DNA of 64,000 nt from Streptomyces sp. NBC_00443 (GCF_036014175.1 NZ_CP107917.1:1426001-1490000); one strand, 5' to 3'; counted from the stretch's first letter, positions 9,732 through 21,210 are shown. Numbers and translations are program-made. The notes: generated by a model not told the origin, from the sequence alone.

Positions 9732-10958
9732 TTACCGGCGCGGCAGCACCCCGATCGCCGCCACCGGTACGGCCGCCAGCACCAGCCACGGCACGACGGC
9801 GGGCAGGCCGGTGTCCAGGAGACTTCCCGTGGCCGAGCTGCCGAGCAGGACGATCAGGCCGGAGACCGAGGACAACGCGCCGGTGTAGAGGCCGAGTCGG
9901 CCCTCTTCCGCGAGGTCGGGGACCCAGGCGCGGGCGACCGGGGCGACGAGCATCTGGCCGAGGGTGAGCAGGACGACGAAACCGGCCGCGGGCAACAGAC
10001 CCGCCGTGCCGGTCCACTCGGCGGGCCGGGCCACCGCCACGACCGCGAACCCCGCCGCGATCAGCAGCAGTCCGGCGACCATGGACCGGCGCAGGGTGAG
10101 CCGCTCTCCCACCCACCGGGTGACGGGCAGCTGGGCGACCACCACCAGCAGCGAGGACAGGGCGAACAGCCAGGCCAGCGCGGCCTGGGAGCCGGTGGCG
10201 CGCTCCACCTCGTCGGGGAGGGCGAGATAGAGCTGGTTGTAGGCGAGCAGGTAGGCGCCGTAGGCGCAGCACAGCGCGAGGAAGCGGCGGTTGCGCAGCA
10301 GCTTCCCCATGCCGCCGCGCAGCCTTACACCCCCTCGCCCGGGTATGTGCTGCGGCAGCAGCCACGCGTGCCCGGCGAGGACGAGGACGAAGATGCCGGC
10401 GCCGGCGAGGCAGACCGTACGGAAGTCCACCGACAGCAGCAGCGCGCCAAGGAGCGGCCCGACGAACGCGCCCGCCTGTCCGGCCACCGTCAGCAGCGCG
10501 AGGACGCGGGTGCGGGAGCCGCCGCCCGACTCCTCCCACACCACCGCCTGCCGGGCGACCTCGGACTCCACGGCGGGCGAGAACAGCGCGGCAGCGAAGC
10601 CGATCAGCAGCACGGCACCGATGACCGCCCACGTCTGCCGCGCGTACCCGAGCCAGGCGAACCCGGTGATCCGCAGCGCACAGCCCGTGAGCACGACGGG
10701 CCGGATGCCGTACCGGTCGGCCAGCGCCCCGCCCACCACGAACAGCCCCTGCTGGCTGAACGTCCGCAGCCCCAGCACGAACCCGACCATCCAGCCCGCC
10801 ATGCCGACGGCCTGTCCCAGATGCTCGGCGAGGAAGGGCAGGACGGCGAAGAAGCCGATGTTGAAGGCGAGTTGGGTGAGGATGAGGAGGCGGAGAAGAG
10901 GGGAGAGCCGGTGACGGTCCGGCGCCCTGCGCAGGCCGCGCGACAGCAGCGAGGTCAT
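9732..10958 (-). CDS. MFS transporter (probable efflux)
   Basis: A 408-residue protein with about 12 hydrophobic segments. The cytoplasmic loop motif GGALADRYGIRPVVL (motif A, G-x3-D-R-x-G-R-R type) follows helix 2, and ALLLIGFAAALFSPAVESEVA resembles drug-efflux members. The ATG at 10958 overlaps the permease stop as ATGA. Within a unit of solute-binding protein and peptide/nickel-type permease, an exporter is reminiscent of metallophore loci, where MFS proteins export the chelator and an ABC system reimports it. No chelator synthase is present here, so this remains a suggestion. Confidence 0.85.
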   Translation of the reverse strand: MTSLLSRGLRRAPDRHRLSPLLRLLILTQLAFNIGFFAVLPFLAEHLGQAVGMAGWMVGFVLGLRTFSQQGLFVVGGALADRYGIRPVVLTGCALRITGFAWLGYARQTWAVIGAVLLIGFAAALFSPAVESEVARQAVVWEESGGGSRTRVLALLTVAGQAGAFVGPLLGALLLSVDFRTVCLAGAGIFVLVLAGHAWLLPQHIPGRGGVRLRGGMGKLLRNRRFLALCCAYGAYLLAYNQLYLALPDEVERATGSQAALAWLFALSSLLVVVAQLPVTRWVGERLTLRRSMVAGLLLIAAGFAVVAVARPAEWTGTAGLLPAAGFVVLLTLGQMLVAPVARAWVPDLAEEGRLGLYTGALSSVSGLIVLLGSSATGSLLDTGLPAVVPWLVLAAVPVAAIGVLPRR

Positions 10959-12748
10959 CCGGTCCTCACCAACTCCTTGACGGGTGACTGCTGTTCGGGC
11001 ACGGGCAGGGCAGGCTCGCCCCTGTCTCTTCGCCGCCGCCCGCCCCGCAGACCTCCGGCCGCCGTCACCGCCAGCGCACCCAGCAGGGCGAGTACGGCGG
11101 CGGGGGCGAGGACCGCCCAGGGGGCGCGCTCGGCGTAGGGCTGGTTCTCGGCGAGGAGCAGGCCCCACTCCGGGGAGGGCGGCTGGGCGCCGAGGCCGAG
11201 GAAGGCCAGCGAGGCGAGTGCGAGGGCGATACCGGGCAGGCGCAGCAGGGCGTGGCGGGTGACGGGCGGCACGACGGAAGGGAGCAGTTCGTGGCGCAGC
11301 AGGTACCAGGGGCCGGCGCCCAGGGCGCGGGTGGCGGTGAGGTGGAGGGCGGCGCGTTCCTGCCGTAGCAGCGCCGAGGTGTGGGCGGCCAGCGGGGCCC
11401 AGGCCACGGCGGCCACGGCGAGCGCGGGCGTGGCGGTTCCGCTGCCGACGACCGCGGTGACGAGCAGCGCGACCAGGACCGGCGGCAGCGCGGTGACGGT
11501 GTCGACCAGCGGGCCGGACAGCCGGGGCAGCAGGCCGAGCGTCACTCCGGTGAGCAGGGTGACGGCGGTGATCGCGCCGGCGAGCAGCAGCGTGTCGAGG
11601 GCGCCGTGGGCGACGCGGGCGAGGATGTCCCTGCCGAGGGCGTCGGTGCCGAACGGGTGCCCCGACGAAGGGGCCGCGAGTCGCTCGGCGGTGTCGAGGG
11701 CCAGTGGGTCACGGGGCAGGCCGAGGGCGACGACGGCGACGAGCAGAGCACCGTATGCGAACGGCAGGAACCTGCGTGCGGGCAGAGTCGGCCGGTGCAG
11801 GGACGGCAGCGCGCCGTCGCGCAGGGCCGGGCCGATCAGCAGCAGGGCGAGGACGTGGGCCACCCCGGCGGCGGCCGCGGCGAGCAGGACGAGGGCGAGC
11901 GTGCCGGCCTGGAGGACGGGCAGGTCCTGGGCGAGGGCGGCCTGGAGGGTGGTGCGGCCGAGGCCGGGGATGTCGAAGATCTGCTCGACGGTGACCGCGC
12001 CCCCGGTCAGGCCCACGACGAACAGGCCGGTGTTGGGCAGCAGTCCGGGCAGGCAGCGGCGCAGGGCCTGGCGGACGACGGTGCGGCCGGGGAGCCCGCG
12101 CGCGGTGGCGGCCAGGGCCCAGGGCTCGGCGAAGGCGCCGGGCAGCAGGTCGTCGAGGAGCCGGCCGAGCACGGCGCCGGCGGGCAGACCGAGGGCGAGT
12201 GCGGGGAGGATCGTCCACTGGGGGCCGTACCAGCCGAGGGCGGGCAGCCAGCCCAACTGCACCCCGACGACGGTCGCGAGGACGGACGCGGTGAGGAACT
12301 CGGGCAGCGCGGCGAGGACGGCGGAGCCGCTTCCTCCGGACCGCCCGTCGAGCCGCCGGTGTGCGCCGAGCCACAGGGTGCGGGCGCAGATCAGAGCGGC
12401 GGTGACGGCGGCGACCACGAGGGCCACCGCCATCAGCAGCAGGGACACGCCGAGGGCTTGGAGCACGGCGGGTGTGACCTCGCTGCCGGAGATCCACGAC
12501 CGGCCGGCGTCCCCGTGCCACAGCCCGCCCAGCCAGTCACCGAGGAGCCGGAACGGACCCGCGTCCAGGCCGAGCTGGGTGCGGATGTCCGCAAGCACCT
12601 CGGGCGTGGGGTCGCGGTCCGCCGAGCGGGCCTTCAGCACGGTGAGCGCCGGGTCGGTGCGCGACAGCCACGGCAGGACGCCGATGGCGCACACCAGGGC
12701 CGCCGCGATCCCCGCACGCCACAGGAGCGTGCCTGCCTGGCGCGGCAC
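10955..12748 (-). CDS. Fused DppB-DppC-type peptide/nickel ABC permease
   Basis: A 597-residue protein made of two permease modules. Residues about 1-305 are DppB-like, with the coupling loop ATARGLPGRTVVRQALRRCLPGLL and FDIPGLGRTTLQAA. Residues about 325-570 are DppC-like, starting at the signature GHPFGTDALGRDILARVAHGA, with loop TATRALGAGPWYLLRHELLPS. Separate genes are usual, so this is a natural fusion. GTG start at 12748, three bases after the binding-protein stop. No DppD/DppF ATPase gene follows; the next gene is the MFS transporter, overlapping by ATGA. It must borrow an ATPase encoded elsewhere or be non-functional. Confidence 0.88.
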   Translation of the reverse strand: MPRQAGTLLWRAGIAAALVCAIGVLPWLSRTDPALTVLKARSADRDPTPEVLADIRTQLGLDAGPFRLLGDWLGGLWHGDAGRSWISGSEVTPAVLQALGVSLLLMAVALVVAAVTAALICARTLWLGAHRRLDGRSGGSGSAVLAALPEFLTASVLATVVGVQLGWLPALGWYGPQWTILPALALGLPAGAVLGRLLDDLLPGAFAEPWALAATARGLPGRTVVRQALRRCLPGLLPNTGLFVVGLTGGAVTVEQIFDIPGLGRTTLQAALAQDLPVLQAGTLALVLLAAAAAGVAHVLALLLIGPALRDGALPSLHRPTLPARRFLPFAYGALLVAVVALGLPRDPLALDTAERLAAPSSGHPFGTDALGRDILARVAHGALDTLLLAGAITAVTLLTGVTLGLLPRLSGPLVDTVTALPPVLVALLVTAVVGSGTATPALAVAAVAWAPLAAHTSALLRQERAALHLTATRALGAGPWYLLRHELLPSVVPPVTRHALLRLPGIALALASLAFLGLGAQPPSPEWGLLLAENQPYAERAPWAVLAPAAVLALLGALAVTAAGGLRGGRRRRDRGEPALPVPEQQSPVKELVRTG

Positions 12749-12751
12749 GGA

Positions 12752-14254
12752 TCAGCGCCGGGTGCCGATGCCGACGAGAGTGCGCTCGTACGGGTCGAGG
12801 AGCTCGCCCCGTACATCGGTGCCGACGCCGGTGATGATGCGCTGGTGGACCAGCGGTACGACGGCGTCGGTGCCGAGGATCTCGGCCTCGGCCGTCATGG
12901 CCGCGTCCTGCCGCTCGGCGGTGTCGGTGATGTCCGCGGCCTCGGCCACGGCCCGGTCGACGTCCTTGTCGCAGAGCAGGGCCAGGTTGTAACTGCCGTC
13001 GCACGTGTAGTCGCTGGCGAGGACACCGACGGGGTCGCCGGTGTCGACCAGGCTGTTGCGGGCGCCGACGAACGCGTCGAACTTGCCGTCCAGCGCGTCG
13101 CTCTCCAGCCGCGAGTACTCGCGCACCTCCAGGGTGACCTCGAACCCTGCCTTCTCCAGCTGCTGCTTCAGCACCTGGGCGACTTCCGGGAGTTCGGGCC
13201 GGTTGTCGTAGGTGGCGAGGGTGATCCGGGTCCTGTCGGGCTTGCCCGCCTTCGCCCGCCCGACCGGCTCGGTCCGCTTGCCGGCGGCCCAGGTGACGGC
13301 GGGCCCGTAGATGCCTGCGCCGGCGTCGGCGTAGCCCTCGTAGACGCCCTTGGCGAACGCCGAGGTGTCGACGGCCTGCCGGGCGGCGGCCCGCAGGGCG
13401 GCGTCCTTGAAGGGGCCCTTCTTCGTGTTGAGGAACAGGCTCGTGGTGCGGGTGGTGGCGGTCACCTCGCGGCTGGCCTTGTCCAGGGTGGCGGCCTGCG
13501 CGACGGGGATCGCCTCGGCGAGGTCGACCTGGCCGGTGCGCAGGGCGCTCGCGCGGGCGGTGCCGTCGGCGACGAACTTGACGTCGATGCCGGTGGCCTG
13601 GGCTCGGCCGCCCCAGTAGTCGTCGTAGCGGTCGAGGGTGGCGGCCGTGGAGCCGAGCACCTTGGTGAGCTCGAAGGGCCCGGTGGCATGGCCGACCGGG
13701 TCGACCTCGGTCTGACTGTCCTTGTTGCCGTAGGCCTTGCCGGAGAGGACGGCGAGGGAGGGGCCGGCCAGACGCAGTGGCAGGACGGGGTCGGGGGCCT
13801 GGGTGGTGATCCGTACGCCCTTGCTGCCCTCGGCCTTCGCGGTGAGGGTGACGCCGGAGAGGGCGGCGGGGACCGGCTTGGCCTGCGCTGCATGGGTGAG
13901 GGCGGCGGCGACCGTGGCCGGGGTGACCGCGGAGCCGTCCTGGAAGGTGGCCTCGCGCAGGGTGAACAGCCAGGTGCGGTCGTTCTCCTGGCGCCAGGAG
14001 GCGGCGAGGGCGGGGGCGGCGGCGCCGTTGGCGTCCAGCGCGGTCAGGCCCTCGGTGACGCCGAGGCGGCTGAGGAGGGTGGCGTCGGCGCCGTACGGCG
14101 ACAGGTTCTCGGCGGGCGGGAAGGCGAGCGCGACTCGCAGGCGGGATCCGTCCTGGGCGTCGCTCGCGGCGTCGGAACCGCCACCGGAGGCGAAGCAGCC
14201 GGCGAGGACCGGGGCCAGTACGAGGGCGAGGAGCGGGCGGGTTCGGCGTCGCAC
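12752..14254 (-). CDS. ABC transporter solute-binding lipoprotein (peptide/nickel type, SBP_bac_5)
   Basis: A 500-residue extracellular lipoprotein. The leader ends in the lipobox LAGC (Cys20). The mature part has the family 5 pattern: VTEGLTALDANG..., TWLFTLREATFQDGSAVTPATVAAAL, then GPFELTKVLGSTAATLDRYDDYWGG and a C-terminal VPLVHQRIITGVG. Length fits the family. GTG start at 14254, three bases after the GNAT stop; the fused permease follows after three bases. Family ligands are oligopeptides, opines, Ni/metallophore complexes or peptide-like antibiotics, and the sequence does not decide among them. Confidence 0.88.
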   Translation of the reverse strand: MRRRTRPLLALVLAPVLAGCFASGGGSDAASDAQDGSRLRVALAFPPAENLSPYGADATLLSRLGVTEGLTALDANGAAAPALAASWRQENDRTWLFTLREATFQDGSAVTPATVAAALTHAAQAKPVPAALSGVTLTAKAEGSKGVRITTQAPDPVLPLRLAGPSLAVLSGKAYGNKDSQTEVDPVGHATGPFELTKVLGSTAATLDRYDDYWGGRAQATGIDVKFVADGTARASALRTGQVDLAEAIPVAQAATLDKASREVTATTRTTSLFLNTKKGPFKDAALRAAARQAVDTSAFAKGVYEGYADAGAGIYGPAVTWAAGKRTEPVGRAKAGKPDRTRITLATYDNRPELPEVAQVLKQQLEKAGFEVTLEVREYSRLESDALDGKFDAFVGARNSLVDTGDPVGVLASDYTCDGSYNLALLCDKDVDRAVAEAADITDTAERQDAAMTAEAEILGTDAVVPLVHQRIITGVGTDVRGELLDPYERTLVGIGTRR

Positions 14255-14257
14255 GGT

Positions 14258-14800
14258 CTATCGCTCCATCGGTATCTCGAAGTGGACGACGCCGTTCCCG
14301 CCGTCCGTGTCCTCACGCTCGTCATGCACGACCTTGCCGAGCGAGCGCCAGAACCCCTCGGCGCCCGGCACCTTCGGGTCGGTGTGCAGATACACCGCGC
14401 GGTAGCCGCCGTCCGCCGCCGCGAAGGCGAGCAACTCGTCGACGAGCCGCCGGGCCAGGCCGCGCCTGCGGTGCTCGGCCCGGACGTAGACACGGCGCAG
14501 CTGCGCGGTCTCGCCGGAGGGGTAGCGCTCGGCGACCTCGCGCGCGTTCGGCGGGTGGGCCGGGCCGCGCGAGTCGAGCGCGGCGGTGGCGACGACACTC
14601 CCGTCGCGCGGGTCGAGCGCGACGAGGAGGGTATGGCGGGGCGGGGCGAGGTAGGCGCCGGCCGGGTCGATGATGTCCGCGTGCCAACGAGGCACATAGC
14701 CGGTACCGAAGTCGTGGTAGACGGTGTCGAGCATCAGGGCTCGCGCACCGTCGAGGTCGTCCGGGCTTGCCGCCCTGATGCTGTAGTCGTGCACTTGCAC
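14258..14800 (-). CDS. GNAT-family N-acetyltransferase
   Basis: A 180-residue GNAT protein: RRVYVRAEHRRRGLARRLVDELLAFA is the acetyl-CoA loop, and YLHTDPKVPGAEGFWRSLGK the C-terminal part. It opens the transporter unit (three bases before the lipoprotein gene). The GTG at 14800 gives the best N-terminus, but no ribosome site is visible; an ATG just upstream is out of frame, so leaderless or coupled initiation is possible. An AT-rich ATGCAT/CATATG-rich stretch at about 14799-14815 covers the promoter side. Confidence 0.83.
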   Translation of the reverse strand: MQVHDYSIRAASPDDLDGARALMLDTVYHDFGTGYVPRWHADIIDPAGAYLAPPRHTLLVALDPRDGSVVATAALDSRGPAHPPNAREVAERYPSGETAQLRRVYVRAEHRRRGLARRLVDELLAFAAADGGYRAVYLHTDPKVPGAEGFWRSLGKVVHDEREDTDGGNGVVHFEIPMER

Positions 14801-14957
14801 ATCATATGCATCAAGCCCGAACGGCCTTTCCGCCGGCCTCGCCCCTGTCGCATAACCCCCTTACGGTTCCGACCGCTTCCGCCCCACCCGGACCCAGCCC
14901 ACCTCGGCCGGCACCCCCTCTTAGTTTAGAGCGTGAGTTAAGCCTCGGAAGGCAGAC

Positions 14958-14976
14958 GCGTCAAGGGCTTTGACGC
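14958..14976. promoter_or_regulatory. Inverted repeat in the divergent intergenic region
   Basis: GCGTCAA-N5-TTGACGC, perfect 7-bp arms, lies in the 295-bp gap between the GNAT unit (leftward) and the secreted glucanase-like gene (rightward), about 120 bp before the latter. Size and symmetry fit a dimeric repressor site. Its regulator is unknown. Confidence 0.4.
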
Positions 14977-15039
14977 ACTCTCAGAACTTCGGCCGCAGCC
15001 CTTGACTCACACGTTCCACAGTTGAACCATTCAGCGGCA

Positions 15040-15053
15040 AGAGAGCGCTCCCC
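15040..15053. promoter_or_regulatory. CebR-like operator (LacI family box)
   Basis: AGAGAGCGCTCCCC matches the established Streptomyces CebR box TGGGAGCGCTCCCA at 11 of 14 positions, including the central GAGCGCTCCC. It lies 42 bp before the secreted beta-helix gene. CebR controls cellobiose and beta-glucan utilisation, which agrees with a GH55-like product downstream. Confidence 0.5.
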
Positions 15054-15095
15054 GCACGTCACGACGTTCACTTCCTGAACCAGGAGAGCCGCCTG

Positions 15096-16945
<1,850 letters not shown>

Positions 16946-16964
16946 GGTGAAGCAGGCCGGACGA

Positions 16965-16991
16965 GGGCCCCGTCCGTCGAGGACGGGGCCC
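16965..16991. terminator. Hairpin terminator between convergent genes
   Basis: GGGCCCCGTCC-N5-GGACGGGGCCC, perfect 11-bp arms, sits in the 53 bp between the stops of the glucanase-like gene and the EF-G paralogue, so it can serve both strands. No T tract, as is common in Streptomyces. Confidence 0.75.
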
Positions 16992-16998
16992 GGTTGGC

Positions 16999-19073
16999 CT
17001 AGGGCGACACCGCAGCGACCGGCGCCGGCGCATAGCCGGTGGGCCGGGCCGTGAACGTGCCGCGCCCCTGGGTACGGCTACGCAGCCGTGTCGCGTAGCC
17101 GAACAGCTCGGCCAGCGGCACGGTCGCCGTCACGACCGCCGCCCCCGCCCGGGTGACGGAGCCCGAGACGCGGCCGCGGCGGGCGGCCAGGTCGCCGAGC
17201 ACGGAGCCGACCGCTTCTTCCGGCACGGTGACCGTGACCTCGACGACCGGCTCCAGGAGGACCATCGCGCAGGCGCGCAGGGCATCGCGGAGGCCGAGTC
17301 GGCCGGCCGTACGGAAGGCCGTGTCGGAGGAGTCCTTCACATGGGTCGACCCGTCGGTGAGGGTGACACGCAGGCCGGTCACCGGATGGCCGCCGAGCGG
17401 ACCCTCGGCGAGGGCGTCGCGGCAGCCGGTCTCGACGGCACGGACGTACTCCTGGGGCACCCGGCCGCCGACGACGGCCGAGCGGAACTCGAAGCCGTTG
17501 CCGCCCTGTTCGGCCGCCGTGACCGCCAGGGGCTCGACATCGAGAACCACATGCGCGAACTGGCCGGCCCCACCGTCCTGTTTGACATGACGGAACACGA
17601 AGCCGGACACCCCTCGGCCGACCGTCTCGCGATACGACACCCGCGGCCGGCCCACGTTGACGTCCAGCCCGAGATCACGCCGGATCTTCTCCACCGCGAC
17701 CTCCAGATGCAGTTCACCCATGCCGGACAGCACCGTCTGACCGGTCTCCGCGTCGGTCCGCACGACCAGCGACGGATCCTCCTCCGCCAGCCGTGCCAGC
17801 GCCGAGGCCAGCCGGTCGGTGTCGGTGGACCTGCGGGCCTCGACCGCCACGGACACCACCGGGTCGGCCACGCTCGGCGGTTCGAGGACGAGCGGGGCGT
17901 CCGGTGCGCACAGGGTGGAGCCCGGGCGAGCCGACTTCAGACCGACCACCGCCACGATGTCCCCGGCGACGGCACGGTCGATGTGGGCGTGACGGTCGGC
18001 CTGCACCCGCAGGATCCGCCCGATCCGCTCCGTACGTCGCGCAACCGCGTCGAACACCATGCCTCCTTCTCGATCGTTCCCGAATACACCCGCAGATAGG
18101 TCAACCGCCCGGTCGGGGTCGCGCTCACCTTGAACGCCAGCGCCGCGAACGGTGCCGACGGGTCGGCGGGCCGCTCCTCGTCGGCGCCGTCGCCCAGGCC
18201 GCGGACGGGAGGCACGTCGAGCGGCGACGGCAGATACGCCACGACCGCGTCGAGCAGCGGCTCGACACCGCGGTTGCGGTAGGCCGAGCCGCACAGCACG
18301 ACCACGCCGTCACCGCTGCGGGTCAGCTCGCGCAGGGCGGCGACCAGGGTCTCCGCACAGAGGGCCGACCGCGCGCAGAACTCCTCCAGCGCGCCGGCAT
18401 GCAGTTCGGCCACCGCCTCCTCCAGCAGCCGCCGACGCCGCTGCGCCTCGTCCAGGAGATCCTCCGGCACCGGCCCTTCCACGGCTGTTTCGGCGCCGTC
18501 TGCCCACACCAGCGCACGCATGCGTACGAGGTCCACGACCCCGCGGAATCCGTCCTCCGCGCCAATGGGCAACTGCACGACCAGCGGTGCGGGATGCAGC
18601 CGTTCCCTGATCGACCCGACGGCCGTGTCGAGGTCGGCCCCGGCGCGGTCGAGCTTGTTGACGAACGCGATCCTCGGAACGCCGTGCCGGTCCGCCTGCC
18701 GCCACACCGACTCGCTCTGCGGCTCGACCCCCGCCACGGCGTCGAACACCGCGACCGCGCCGTCCAGGACGCGCAGCGAACGCTCCACCTCGTCGGCGAA
18801 GTCGACATGCCCGGGGGTGTCGATCAGGTTGATCCGGTGACCGTCCCAGGTACAACTCACCGCCGCCGCGAAGATGGTGATGCCGCGGTCCCGCTCCTGC
18901 GAGTCGAAGTCGGTGACAGTCGTGCCGTCGTGGACCTCGCCCCGCTTGTGGGTGGTTCCGGTGGCGTACAGGATCCGCTCGGTGACGGTGGTCTTGCCGG
19001 CGTCGACATGGGCGAGGATGCCGAGGTTGCGGACGACGGCGAGGGTGTTGAGGTTGGTGATGTTGGTGCGCAC
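16999..19073 (-). pseudogene. fusB: Elongation factor G paralogue (frameshifted as read)
   Basis: Two overlapping frames together form one EF-G-like GTPase. The N-terminal frame, from GTG 19073 behind AAAGG, has the G motifs [21 protein letters not shown] and NKLD. The C-terminal frame carries domains III-V (GMGELHLEVAVEKIRRD, PQEYVRAVETGCRDAL, MVLLEPVVEVTVTVPEE). They join near 18061-18066, where one G (minus strand) is missing after IEKE; restoring it gives [19 protein letters not shown]. It is a non-essential EF-G paralogue of the kind seen in Streptomyces next to oxalate genes (fusB, from memory), possibly a resistance or ribosome-rescue factor. Truncation is either real or a sequencing error. 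Confidence 0.82.
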
Positions 19074-19490
19074 GGCCTTTGGCCTTTCGGATGATCCGTG
19101 ATGGAACGGAAAGGGGGCAGCGCGATTCCCGGACGACACGTGCACGCACATGGCGCGGTGGCGCGGGCGCACGTCAGCGTGACCTGCCGTCCCGTCAAAT
19201 GCGGGGCATGACAGGTGCGTTGACGTACTCGGGCGCTCTCAGGTGTTCGTCACGGACATCCGGTGCCGGCCGCGCAGCGGGCACCGGACGAACAGGGACA
19301 CGAGGATCACGTCGTACCGGGCGTACCGGTCGTGCCGGTCGTGCCGGGAAGGGAGACGACGACAGCGGTGCGGTCACGCACGGCCCGGCTCCCTCAACTC
19401 GTCACGACGACGCTCCGCCGAGTGGTGGACGGTGCGTGCTGGTGTGGCGAGTGTAGGGAGCCGGGCGAGGTCGAAGCAGCCGATTTTTTT
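19074..19490. other. Intergenic region with a 9-bp tandem repeat
   Basis: 417 bp between the EF-G paralogue start and the ferredoxin stop. No convincing gene was found. At 19313-19348 four 9-bp units CGTRCCGGK are tandem. A T7 run at 19484-19490 adjoins the ferredoxin stop. The EF-G promoter must lie in the left part. Confidence 0.5.
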
Positions 19491-19694
19491 CTATCGCTGT
19501 TCGTCGTCGATCGTGATGGCCGACGCGGGGCAGACGGCGGCTGCCTCGCGGGCGGCGGCGTGGAGGTCCTCGACGGGACTCGGTTCGACCAGCGTGACGA
19601 TGCCGTCCTCGTCACGCTGGTCGAAGACCTCGGGTGCGATCAGTACGCACTGTCCGGCGCCGCAACAGAGCTCCTGGTCCACGTTCACTTTCAC
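19491..19694 (-). CDS. Ferredoxin, [3Fe-4S] type, P450 partner
   Basis: A 67-residue ferredoxin: VNVDQELCCGAGQCVLIAP, then EVFDQRDEDGIV and AAAVCPASAITIDD, the C-x5-C...C-P pattern of Streptomyces P450 electron donors. The GTG at 19694 is chosen from AGGAAGG upstream; a GTG at 19733 would overlap the P450 stop and add an unconserved leader. It follows the P450 gene by about 30 bp in the same operon and passes electrons to it from a ferredoxin reductase encoded elsewhere. Confidence 0.92.
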   Translation of the reverse strand: MKVNVDQELCCGAGQCVLIAPEVFDQRDEDGIVTLVEPSPVEDLHAAAREAAAVCPASAITIDDEQR

Positions 19695-19726
19695 GGCCGT
19701 TGCCTTCCTTTCCGGTGCGGGGGCCG

Positions 19727-20952
19727 TCACCACCGCACGGGCACTGTGCGCAGTCCGCCGACGAGGAGACCCTCCATCCGCTTCAACTCGTCGACAGGTA
19801 GGTCGAGTTGGAGGCCCGGCAGCTTGCGGAGGAGTACCTCGAGCGTGACCTGGAGCTCGGTGCGCGCCAGGCTCTGGCCCAGGCAGGCGTGCGGTCCGGC
19901 GCCGAAGGTGAGGTGGGGGTTCGGGGACCGGGACAGCACCATGTCGTCCGCGTCGGCGAAGACCCTCTCGTCACGGTTGGCGGCCGGCATGCTGCACACG
20001 ACGGTCGTGCCGCCCGGCAGCAGCTCGCCGTCGACCTCGACGTCCTCGGTGAGGTAACGCCGGATGCCGAAGCCGAGGTTGGCGTCGAAGCGCAGTGCCT
20101 CGTCCACCGCGGTGCGCACCAGGGCGGGGTCGGCCAGCAGCCGCTCCCACCGGGTGCGGTCGGCGAGCAGCAGGGCGACCATCTTGCCGATCATGTTGGC
20201 GGTGGTCTCGTGTCCGGCGACCAGGAGACCCATGGCGGTGCCGAGCAACTCGTCGTCGGTCAGCCCCTTACCCTCCACCTGCCCCTCCCCTCACTCTCCC
20301 TGATCACCATGCTGATCAGGTCGTCGCCGGGTTCAGCGCGCGTCGCCGCGATGTGCGCGGACATGTACTCGGCGAACTCGGCGTACGCCGCCCGGGTCTG
20401 GTCGCCGGTATAACGGCTGACGTTGAGGAAGGCGTCGGACCAGCGCGAGAAGCGGTCCCGGTCCTCGGCGGGGACGCCGAGGATGTCGCAGATGACGTAG
20501 ACGGGCAGGGGGAAACCGACTCCGGCCTTCAGGTCCGCGGGCTGTCCGCTGCGGACCATGTCGTCGACGAGGCCCTCGGCGATGTGCGCCATGCCGGGGC
20601 GCAGTGCCGTCATGCGCTTGGCGGTGAAGTACTTGCCCACCTGCCGTCGCCACCGAAGGTGCGGCTCCCCGCGGTCGGGCAGGGCCAGGGTGCTGGTTCC
20701 GTCGGCGGCGGGCCCACCGGCGCCTTCGGGGGCGATCCGGGCAGCGCCGTCCTCGGCCGTCGGACGGGTGAAACGGGGGTCGGCCAGCAGGGCTTTGACG
20801 TGGTCGTAGCGGGTCAGGTAGATCGCCTTGTCCCCGCTGGGGAGTTCAACGGTGGCCACCGGACACCGGCCGCGCAGTCGCTCCCATTCGGCCGGGGGCT
20901 CCAGGGGGTTGTCGGTGGGAAGGGGCAGCCGCAACAGGTCGTTCTCGCGCAT
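19727..20952 (-). pseudogene. Cytochrome P450 (frameshifted as read)
   Basis: Two frames form one soluble bacterial P450 of about 405 residues. The first (ATG 20952) ends just after DDLISMVIRESEG. The second carries the I-helix LLVAGHETTANM, the ExxR motif in VDEALRFD and the heme loop FGAGPHACLGQSLA. Adding one G to the GGGG run at 20282-20290 restores EGEGQVEGKGLTDDELLGTA. All catalytic elements are intact apart from this indel, so a sequencing error is as likely as decay. A ferredoxin follows and a MarR regulator is divergent; the palindrome at 21027-21057 lies in the P450 promoter. Confidence 0.88.
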
Positions 20953-21026
20953 CTGACATCACCTTGGGTGGGGGGAGGTGGGTGAGCGACGCGGAAGCGT
21001 TCACAGCACGGCACGCTACGCACATT

Positions 21027-21057
21027 GTGCATCATGCATCAAGAGTGCATGATGCAC
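21027..21057. promoter_or_regulatory. Perfect 12-bp inverted-repeat operator (probable MarR site)
   Basis: GTGCATCATGCA-N7-TGCATGATGCAC, perfect arms, lies 75 bp before the P450 start and about 154 bp before the preferred MarR start. This is typical of a MarR dimer site controlling both its own gene and the divergent P450/ferredoxin operon. Confidence 0.8.
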
Positions 21058-21210
21058 TTTCTGTGTATGGCGCAATCTCACCGTAGGGTGGAGCCTTTGG
21101 GACGCCTGGACTCCGGGGCCTCGGGGACCTCGGGCTCCCCGGGACCTCCAGGACGTCCAGGACCTCCAGGAGCTGCGGACTTGGCCGATTCGGCCCGGAA
21201 GGAGATCGGC

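Noticed and set aside
11381..14929. A 1182-codon plus-strand open frame
   Set aside because: It is antisense to the permease, binding-protein and GNAT genes, rich in Gly/Gln/Arg/Asp with no domain, typical of the mirror frame of GC-rich coding DNA.
19195..19377. 60-residue minus-strand open frame between ferredoxin and EF-G
   Set aside because: Pro/Arg/Val repeats come from the 9-bp tandem repeat and there is no start context or family match.
21025..21210. Long N-terminus for the MarR protein starting at TTG 21025
   Set aside because: It would place the operator inside the coding region and lacks a ribosome site; GTG 21211 has AAGGAG.
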